A stretch of DNA of 64,000 bases from Limnanthes douglasii subsp. nivea (Eukaryota; Streptophyta; Magnoliopsida; Brassicales; Limnanthaceae). Where the stretch lies: NCBI GenBank assembly GCA_036936605.1, contig JAUPFV010000001.1:120970771-121034770 (forward strand), read 5' to 3'. A model generated the notes under the pieces. The model saw only the letters and a program-made list of their open reading frames with translations. It searched no databases and was not told the origin of the DNA. This document shows, one piece after another, positions 56,641 through 64,000 of the stretch (the first letter of the stretch is position 1; each line of letters opens with the position of its first letter). The position numbers and the translations under genes are program-made.

Positions 56641-59372
56641 TCACGCGCACGGGCAAAGTCTCTTGGTGTACATATGAGAACCATCACAAGTGAGCATTGC
56701 TGTTTGGGTATATAAGCATGCTCCTGGATTCTACTAGCAGTACATTAATGATTAGATTACCTTTTTAATCACTTAAGATCAAACAGAGTCAAACGAATTA
56801 AGTAAAGTAGTACCGAATCTTTTGGGGCATCACTAACGACTTGGGCAGGTTGATCTGCCCCCATACTTTCTGAACAGGTGCCATTGCAGCTCATGTATCT
56901 CTGGATACTGTGGAAATATGACGAAACAGAAAAAGAAAGAGCCTTTTTAGATAGTTTGGTATTCGTAAAATTTGGGATTGTCTCTTTTTACAACAATGAG
57001 CAACAAGAAAAAACAACATAGGGATCCGGTCAGAACTTACTTATGGCATGTGTTTAAGATTGCAAGTCTGTTAAAGACACATGACTGTCCATTTGACTTG
57101 CAGGCTGTGTCGCAGGAATCACCTTGCCTGAGACCCATGAAAAAGATGTTCAGCCATAAACAATAGAAGAAACAATAGCAACGATCATTGCTGGAAACTC
57201 ACCTACCGATAATAACGTTTATTCCGAGAAGTCTAGGTTCTACTCCTGACGTATCTGCCTCTGTGATTTGAGCTTTCTGTTAGCATCAGCTTGATTGTAC
57301 GCTGTAAAATATGATGTTTGTATTTTGAAATTCATATATAGAATCACCTGAAGTATTTGATGGCAGAGAAAAACAATGATGAAAATCGCTAGCGTAAGCA
57401 TTTTCATGAACCTGCAATACCAAACTCAATTCAGATGCTGCTTATATAGCTTCCACACTTCATATTTTAATTTTTTCTATACATCAAAGCTGCTACATAT
57501 CAAAGTGATGAAAAATCAAGAGACTAAACAAAACTCGAGGAAAGAAACATCTAGGATCAATATCATGGCTTCCTTCTCTAGGATAGATATACAGACATGC
57601 AATAACACGTAAATACTTCATTCAAGCCAACGAACCTAAGAAGATAACTCAAAGAAGAAATTTCACTCTTCTAGCACAGAGGCAGTTGCAATGTGGCAGA
57701 ATGCTAACTTCATTTATCTTATATATAATACCAATCGGATTATCTTTATGGGTATAATATCCTAGAAGAATTGATACCCTTATTTGACTTTTAACCAGAG
57801 TCAATCCACCAAGTGACCAAGTTTTAGCTAACTGTTAACTAGAGTCAATCCACCAAGTGACCAAGTGTCTAGTCGTCTCAGTTTTAGCTAAACTAGTCCA
57901 TTTTGTGTGCGATTTTTTTTATGATAAAGTAGCGAACTGACATAGCAAAGTTCCATCGTTGAATTAACATTTCGTTCAAAAGAACAAAATTGCTAAAAAA
58001 ATAAAATCAATCTAAGTTACAAAGGTTACCACACTCTTGGAATTATGTCGGCACGTCCCAGCACAGAAGTCAAAGACAGAGGTGAATGTCCCTGCCCAAA
58101 GAGAAGGTAAGGTATTATAATTATATGATATAGCGACTTCATTTCAAAGTACAGCTAGACTCTTGTCAGGCAACTCGACTTTATTTACTTGTGTTACAAA
58201 TCTATCGGAGTCTCGTTTGAGTCCCAAAAGATCTTTATAAACAATAGTGTAAAATTTTATGTCCTACTTCTAATCTATGTTGCTGGGTAAAACCACCAGA
58301 GTGAGATCTAAGAGAGACATATACACAAGTAAAAGAAAGGAATGCCACAACATCTTATGGTTCCCTATAATATCAGAAATGATTTGAAACCCAAAACCAT
58401 GTATCGTACCTGCAGTCACTGGCGTGCCTACCTTCACCTTGATTATTTGTTCCTTCTGTGTCTGCAGAGCATCAACTATCAAGGAATACATAAAATGAAC
58501 TTTGCATAAAACAAAAAAGAAAATAAAAATAGCATACAAGTTATCAAACCGAGAAGTCAAGAATCTACCCGAACAGGATTCAAACAGCAAGAAACACAGA
58601 CTTCATAGGAGTTGCAACACTGTGAAAGAAGGTTGCATCCACTGAAACGGAAAACCAGTCAACTTTGAGTTTTACCATGTAAATTACATTGAAAGTCAAA
58701 CAATGGAACATGCATATAGAAAACTCACTGACAAGTGTATTTCTCTCCTTTTTCAGGACAGCATCGTGATTGCGGATCCAATGACATAGCATCACATATA
58801 AAACCTTTACAGCAAAAATCAGGAAGATAGAGGACCTTACACCAAATAGATATTAATCATAAAATAAACTGAAGCCAATTAGATGACTCTAGAAACCAAG
58901 TACCAATCTACATTAAATTTGCCGAATCACAATTCAAAGAAAGTTCAATATCCAAGTATATGCTATACAATGTAGCAACATTCGTATAAAGAGTGTCTTT
59001 TTTTCGGCAAAGTTAGCAGGTAATACCATCAACACTAATCAACCCTAAAAAACTGACTCACCATTATCATCAGATAGTTGATATCTTCCCTGTACTGTAT
59101 TTCTGCAAACATACATATCTTGAAACATGACATCTTGAAACATGACATCCTTCCTGAAAAAGAAAAACAGTAAACAAAATCTTATATTCTTTCTTCGAAT
59201 CAATGATAATAATGCAAAACCCTGAAGCTAAAAACCTAAACTTTTTCGATTCTTTCGATTGGAAACAAAAACTGCAAAATAAAAATTACCTGATCGCTGA
59301 AATTCTTGATGAAAATTGGAGAACGAACAATTGAAGGAGAATGCAAGAGAAATTCAACAGAGATTGGGACAT
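56641..59372 (-). CDS. SPRING-like (DUF2054) cysteine-rich secretory-pathway protein (11 exons)
   Basis: Exons: 59290..59372, 59062..59102, 58729..58804, 58569..58641, 58410..58461, 58030..58091, 57348..57411, 57203..57260, 57041..57127, 56814..56907, 56641..56730. Together 780 bp, 259 codons plus stop, all junctions GT-AG and in frame. Residues 1-27 form a hydrophobic signal peptide or anchor (SLLNFSCILLQLFVLQF). Then NTVQGRYQLSDDNGFIC (29-45), CCPEKGEKYTCHGC, and CCNSYEVCVSCCLNP (75-89); next FTSVFDFCAGTCRHNSKSV (111-129) and HENAYASDFHHCF. These match animal SPRING (C12orf49), a Golgi protein needed for S1P-dependent SREBP activation. After residue 160 comes a further Cys-rich part (QGDSCDTACKSNGQSC, CNGTCSESMGADQPA, NPGACLYTQT, LTCDG, RLCPCA) that I do not recall in the animal protein. 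Function in plants is unknown. Confidence 0.88.
57796..57865. repeat. 44-bp tandem duplication in intron 6 of the SPRING-like gene
   Basis: AGAGTCAATCCACCAAGTGACCAAGT occurs at about 57796 and again at about 57840, separated by TTTAGCTAACTGTTAACT. Intronic, no effect on the reading frame. Confidence 0.85.
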
Positions 59373-59753
59373 TCTTGGATTACAAAACTAATCGGGGATT
59401 TTAGGGTTCTTTTCGAATTCGAGGAATTATGGAGCCTTCGCTAGTCTTCTTTCTTTTTGCCAGAGAACTGAAGAGCTTCTTGTTAAGTCGTTAAAACTTA
59501 TTTTGAACATTTGGTTCTTAAAAAATATTATATAAATTATTAATTAATCTGAATTTCTTGTTGAATTAAAAAAATATTGTTTTTAAAAATTCATTTAATT
59601 TTCTTCCGCAAATGTAGAGAGTAGAGAGACTGACCAATTCGACAGTAGCCAACTTAGATTTCACAAGTAGTTTTAGTTACATGGAAACAAACATAAGATT
59701 ACAATACAAGAAGCATGTTTGCACTTAGTAATTTTGGTACATATATAAGCTTA
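59373..59753 (-). promoter_or_regulatory. Short spacer: SPRING-like promoter and SSL 3' end
   Basis: Only 381 bp separate the stop codon of the strictosidine-synthase-like gene from the ATG of the SPRING-like gene, both on the minus strand. The stretch must hold the 3' untranslated region of one and the promoter and leader of the other. 59500-59615 is very AT-rich (TTATATAAATTATTAATTAATC-like words); nothing more specific is visible. Confidence 0.45.
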
Positions 59754-62174
59754 TTAATAAGTATAAACACCTATAAAAGGCATAAGCACAGACCCAATCC
59801 ACAGTTTTCCATCTCTCTCTTCAACTTCACTGATAAACCTCAAACTTTTTCCTTCACTATCTTCCAACACTTCCAAAACTCGTCCTTCCTCACTTAGCTT
59901 TATAGCAGTTGCATGAGGTATCAACCCGACTAATAAGGCGTGTAGTCTCTTAAAACCGAAAGGAAGCTTTAACAAAGTATTTCCTAACCAAGGTGAAGAA
60001 AGAGCCAACTTTGCCATAATTCCTTTCTTTGCATGCAATGCCACCCAAAACTCTCCTTTCGAGTTTCTTCTGACATTGTCTGGATATCCTGGAAGCTCTG
60101 CAAATACATCGTGGTTACCAGCATTCGCACCAGTGAGCCAAAGCCTTGTAATCCGACAGCTAGTGGTTTCTGCTACTAATACAAAAGAACCGTCTTTGCT
60201 TAAGGCGACGCCGTTAGCAAAAGCAAGGCCTCGTAATAAGACTGTTACTTCTTTGCTTGATCTTTTGTACTTGATTAGCCTGCCTGTCTTGTCCCCACTC
60301 ATGACTGCTGATATGAATTGCCTACAGATAATAGGAGACAAATGCGGAAAAAGTTGGATTTCAGATACTTTTCTTCATAAGAAGGTGGTAAAACTAAATA
60401 CAGACAGATAAAGACTTTTAACCGACAACCCTCTTATCTCCCAAAAAAAGCAAAATGATTCAATACTTTAAAGCTCGGAAACTATTGTACCCCCAACAAT
60501 ATTTTACGCCATGAAATACTGAGAATGCAAATATTTTCTCAGACATTTTTCAATCCAAGCATGTGCAATTTCCTAAGCATATGTCATGCCAAGATAGATT
60601 GATGCCCAGTCAAAGCATGCATTACAGTATATTCTCCTGGACAGTGTTCGTTACATTCATCACCGAAGTTTACCCAGAAAGTCCCAAAGCATAATACATG
60701 TGTAATTAGATCAAAACTGAGTTTAAAACATAAGCAAATTGGTGTACAGTCCAGGATAGATCTTCACCTGTGTCATAAAGTCTGTTCTGAACTCCTGAAA
60801 TAACTAAAGTGTCTAAGTCAAAACAATTAAATTGATAATGCTTGAATTACCTTCTCTGATATATCGTGCTCGTATCGGTAAAGTAAATCACATCATCTTG
60901 CTCATCAATGTCCATATCATTGGTGAAACGGAATGGCTGACCTTCCGCTTCAGTGACCACCTGTTTGGCTAACCCACCTAGGGGACCTACAACTAGAAGG
61001 CCGAAGTATGCGTCTGCGATATAAAGATCCCCTGTCTTCTTATCAAAGCGGAGGCCTAATGGTCTCCCACAAACATGTTCCATCTCTGGTGCAAACGGTC
61101 GAACACATTCTTTCCTGTGTATATATACCTTAAACAATCAGTAAACAATGAATAAATGATATGATAATGATTTCATTCACAATATGGATCTTTAGAAAGT
61201 TCCTATTATCATTTTACAACGAAGTTGCCCACCACTTTGAGTTGAATTAGCTTTTCTATAATTAAATACCCCTACACCTTGATCATCATCGTTTAGGCAT
61301 TTAGAAGCTAATCAATTAAAATGTTTACATCATATAAAAATAACTTGGACTATTCGATATCCCTTGGCTTTCTAATAGTTTATCAAAATATGAGTCCACA
61401 CTTCAAGTCCTGGTTACTGAGATTGCAAGGAATAACTAATCTCACAGGCAGGCTTCCCCACTTAAACGATCTCAATAAATTGTAGCTGGACCGCAAAACA
61501 ACACTACGAATAAATAAGTGCTCATACGAGGAAACTGGTTTTTATGTAGCAAGCTGGCTGAAGACATTTTCTCTAACCAGGCTATCTAGAGCGAGAGGAC
61601 AATATTCCAGTCCAATAACTAAGGATCAATTCGAGCACAACAGAGTTCTAGAAAGTTGTTATCCTCAAGCTACTGATGAGCTCATATGCTCAAGCTCGGC
61701 CACACTAGCATTCCCTTGAGCTCCATGAAACTGCTAGATTAAAGCATCGGCTACGTCTATTACGAACATCTAAAATTCAGATTTTAGTGCTAGACAATGT
61801 ATCGTTGAGTATACACAGCAAAGTATAAGAACAAACAATAATTTATTTCAATTATCCGAAAAGAAAACGAAGATATACCTATGAGGAGTAGTGAAAGCAA
61901 AATCAGTCCAGCCAATAGAATCGCCTTGCCATTTGAGGATGCGTCCGTCAGCTACCCCGGTGTAAGGTCCATCACCGGCAGGATCGAACGCTACGCTCTC
62001 AGGTCCAACGGCGCCGGTGAGTCCGACGATTTTTGAGATGTGTAGGTGGTCATTGGATCCGTTTAATCGAGAGGGAGAGAAGACAGTGGCGATTTTGAGG
62101 TCATGGAGTGTGAAGGATAGGATTGCTGCTATAGCCGCGATGATTACAGCAGCTGCTGTGAAGTTCTTGTTCAT
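59754..62174 (-). CDS. Strictosidine synthase-like (SSL / APMAP-like) protein (3 exons)
   Basis: Exons 61879..62174, 60851..61114 and 59754..60321 join in frame to 375 codons plus stop, the usual family length. The protein starts with a hydrophobic signal-anchor (AAAVIIAAIAAILSF, residues 7-21), so it enters the secretory pathway, probably ER or vacuole. A six-bladed beta-propeller follows: GPESVAFDPAGDGPYTGVAD, RILKWQGD, RPLGLRFDKKTGDLYIADAY, FTNDMDIDEQDDVIYFTDTS, YQRRQFISAVMSGDKTGRL, GLAFANGVALSKDGSFVLVA, AELPGYPDNVRRNSKGEFWV and KLWIGSVLMPFIGVYTY. SSL proteins resemble true strictosidine synthase but most lack its catalytic glutamate and are not alkaloid enzymes; substrates are unknown. 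Met at 62174 is preferred over any upstream codon because the hydrophobic anchor begins right after it; the upstream frame has no in-frame ATG before a GTG at 62252. Confidence 0.93.
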
Positions 62175-62327
62175 GGGTTTTTCTGTGGAAAGATGATATA
62201 CAGTCGAACTCAAAAGATGTTTTCTCAAACGTCGGGTGTTTTGGTACTCCACTAGTAAATGTACGTACTATCTTTAATGTATATTTAGTACAATGATCGG
62301 ACAATAGACATGTGTACCCATACATCA

Positions 62328-62356
62328 TTTTTTTTTTTAAGCAGTAACATTTTATT
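62328..62356 (-). terminator. Possible poly(A) end of a retroposed transcript
   Basis: On the minus strand, AATAAAATGTTACTGCTT is followed by 11 A (T-run at 62328-62338). A polyadenylation-type signal about 15 nt before an A-run suggests the 3' end of a copied mRNA reading leftward. The body between here and 62800 matches no known 3' region, so this remains tentative. Confidence 0.35.
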
Positions 62357-62637
62357 ACGAAATTGAAAGAATACACCAAATTTGAGGACATAATTGAAAA
62401 TTACAAAGAAACCGAGCTTAACTCAAAAAGAGAGAGGGATCTAGGGCAAACTTAAAAAATTAATCGACTAACAGAGTCGATATACACCAATTTCTATCAA
62501 CTCAAAGAATCAACACTAATTTAGTTTCTCTCTCTAATATCAAATTCAAATAAATCCATTTTCTCGAATTAGGGTTCTTCGTTCCTTTCAATTTCCTTCT
62601 TTCGGATCAAGACCAATCCTTTTAAGTATGAGAACTT

Positions 62638-62821
62638 TTGAAGAAATCACGAACTCCTCATTTTTTATTCTACAAAGAACGAACTCGACGTACAAAGATC
62701 GGATCGGGTTCAACCGGATGGATCTCTCAATGCCATGGATTCTTACACAACGCGGCTTTGGTTTTGATTTCGCTTCTCTTTGTGGTTTATTTAGGGTTTG
62801 AGGCTAAGAAGAGTTTTTCGA
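62638..62821 (+). pseudogene. Possible 7-helix (TPRA1/CAND-like) protein N-terminal fragment
   Basis: Plus-strand ORF with WISQCHGFLHNAALVLISL then LFVVYLGFEAKKSFS. The pattern CHGF.HN...(hydrophobic)...YL.F.AKKS resembles the first helix of plant TPRA1-like candidate G-protein-coupled receptors, which begin with such a block. A leader-like stretch (TTAGGGTTCTTCGTTCC) precedes it at 62568. After KKSFS the similarity ends and a V-ATPase G-like fragment begins on the other strand. Similarity is judged from memory of the family; could be chance. Confidence 0.35.
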
Positions 62822-63016
62822 ACCCACTGCTCTCTGAAATTTTTCTTTGGTATTAAGCTTCAATTTCAGCCGATACCGAGCAACCTCATTCTCCACCTCA
62901 ACCTTTGCCTGATTCATTCTAGCAAAATTTTCGCTTCTGGCAGTATTGACAACACGCTGAGCTTCTTGTTGAGCAGCTAGCAAAAGCTGAAATTCAATCT
63001 GATTCCTACTATCCAT
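62804..63016 (-). pseudogene. V-type H+-ATPase subunit G fragment
   Basis: 70-codon minus-strand ORF: QLLLAAQQEAQRVVNTARSE, ARMNQAKVEVENEVARYRLK and KEKFQRAV align with the N-terminal two thirds of plant VHA-G (QLLAAEQEAQ.IVNAAR, ARLKQAKEEAEKEIAEYR, EFQRKLEE). Subunit G is a stalk protein of the V-ATPase of about 110 residues; here the C-terminal third is missing and several conserved residues have changed (a methionine for leucine in ARLKQAK, for example). No intron separates the parts. Probably a truncated retrocopy; a diverged functional exon of a longer gene is less likely because no continuation is found. Confidence 0.65.
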
Positions 63017-63229
63017 AATTGCTGGGAGTGCTAATACAGCTAGACTAAGGAATCAGAGACTTTGGTCTGGTTTCTCAGGACATAAATGATTGTCTTCTTC
63101 TCATAGAGAAATCTTCACCCAGAAAAATAGCTAAGACTATCTAAATGACGACAAGCAAGGGTTTCTACTGGGGAATCCAACATGACGCTTCTGCAAAAAA
63201 ATTAGAGGTAAGTTTTAATCAATACAATT
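63017..63229. other. Spacer between the VHA-G fragment and LINE C
   Basis: Probably leader sequence of the VHA-G-like copy (right of 63016 on the minus strand) and the LINE C 3' tail. No A-run typical of a LINE end was found, so LINE C may be truncated at its 3' end too. Confidence 0.3.
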
Positions 63230-64000
63230 TCAGTTATTATGTCTTATTTGCCCCAAACCCAGGCTATCAAGAACAATAATTGATAGCAGAGGGTTATGGG
63301 GAGAGAAGGTATCGTAGTGTAATTTCATTTTACACTTGAGAGTCCACCGTGCAAACCAATCGGCTGCAAGTTTTTGCTCTCTGTAAATATGGCTAAAAGA
63401 CATATCAGAGGTGATTATGCCTCTGATTCTGGAAATCATTTGTTCAATTGGAACAATTGAAGTGCCAGTCTTGAGCAACTTAATAAGAATTTCAGAATTG
63501 CTCTCAATATCAATTTTACTAAATCCTTTGATTTTGCAGATCATCAAGCCATCCAACAGAGCTCTAGTCTCTGCTTAGATAGGTGATTGTTTGCCGTAAG
63601 TGTTTCCGTAGCCTAAGACAAAGTTTCCCTCATGATCTCTGACAATGGCTGCACCACTGGTTTCACCAGAATAAGTGCAACTAGCGTTAGAGTTAAGCTT
63701 CAGTCTTCCAGCTGCAGGAGGGGTCCAATTAAGGTAATTTATCCTGCTTTTGATTTCTCTATGAATGTAGCAGCCTAATTCTTGAGCTGCAAAGTCATTA
63801 TTTTTCCAGAATTTAGTTTTGATAAGGGTAGAGTAGTCAAGTGATAAAATAATGTTCCTTATACGATTAATAGATGACTTAGCAGAAATAGGAGACCATT
63901 TATACTTAACATGATTTCTAGCTTGCCATATAACCCAATTTATGATTGGGGGCAAGATAGTATTCATGCGAAGTTTGAAAAGGGAAGACCAAGACCAGTT
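63230..64000 (-). mobile_element. LINE C, 3' end with RNase H (cut by window edge)
   Basis: Minus strand. 63575-63967 begins with IINWVIWQARNHVKYKW (end of zf-RVT/linker), then PPAAGRLKLNSNASCTYSGE and GAAIVRDHEGNFVLGYG. After one stop at about 63575 it continues as AETRALLDGLMICK, DIESNSEILIKLL and YREQKLAADWFARW, and stops at 63230. These are the RNase H blocks; the usual NVDGAS reads NSNAS, so the first catalytic Asp is lost. Same domain layout as LINE B but a different subfamily. The 5' part lies outside the window. Confidence 0.87.

Noticed and set aside
56641..57411. Two separate genes (SPRING-like plus an unrelated cysteine-rich protein)
   Set aside because: Intron phases join exon 7 (HENAY...CF) to exon 8 and onward without a break, with no stop or new start between, so a single gene is the simpler model.
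60076..60411. 111-codon plus-strand ORF
   Set aside because: Antisense shadow of exon 3 of the strictosidine-synthase-like gene.

Overview
The window is nuclear DNA from a flowering plant, most likely a eudicot. Four things point there: AT-rich intergenic sequence, short GT-AG introns, a nuclear transketolase with a chloroplast transit peptide, and plant-type retrotransposons. I could not place the species. Only four host genes can be supported, all on the minus strand. The rest is transposable elements, their remnants and tandem repeats.

Layout. 1-1.6 kb: decayed Ty1-copia pol (+). 1.6-8 kb: AT-rich spacer with one tRNA-derived SINE and a tandem array of units about 310-370 bp long. 8.3-11.6 kb: chloroplast transketolase, 7 exons. 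12.3-28.7 kb: a nest of two Ty3/Gypsy elements of the Tat type. The outer (+) element is split by an inner (-) element, with a 5-bp target duplication at the junction. Each has an archaeal-type second RNase H, a tandem array after integrase, and an ORF block antisense to pol. The two decayed in complementary ways: the outer lost gag and protease, the inner lost the catalytic core of reverse transcriptase.

29.4-33.6 kb: a 13-exon gene for the organellar Kae1/Qri7/TsaD-type tRNA threonylcarbamoyladenosine enzyme, with a palindromic hAT-like insert in one intron. 34-43 kb: a FAR1/MULE transposase remnant split by a LINE and flanked by long direct repeats. 43-47 kb: a Ty1-copia remnant (-) and a plant-mobile-domain pseudogene (+) carrying an 810-bp hAT-type element. 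48.9 kb: second SINE copy. 49.7-56.1 kb: a nearly full-length LINE with target duplications, an open ORF1 and a broken ORF2. 56.6-59.4 kb: an 11-exon cysteine-rich secretory protein matching the SPRING/DUF2054 family. 59.8-62.2 kb: a 3-exon strictosidine-synthase-like protein. 62.3-63.0 kb: fragments resembling V-ATPase subunit G and a seven-helix membrane protein. 63.2-64.0 kb: the 3' end of a third LINE, cut by the window edge.

The four genes do unrelated jobs: Calvin cycle and pentose phosphate carbon shuffling, mitochondrial tRNA modification, a secretory-pathway cysteine-rich protein, and a beta-propeller hydrolase-like protein. Nothing suggests co-regulation. The close spacing of the last two (381 bp between coding regions) is the only linkage that might matter. 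Exon boundaries were read by hand; all four models close exactly in frame.
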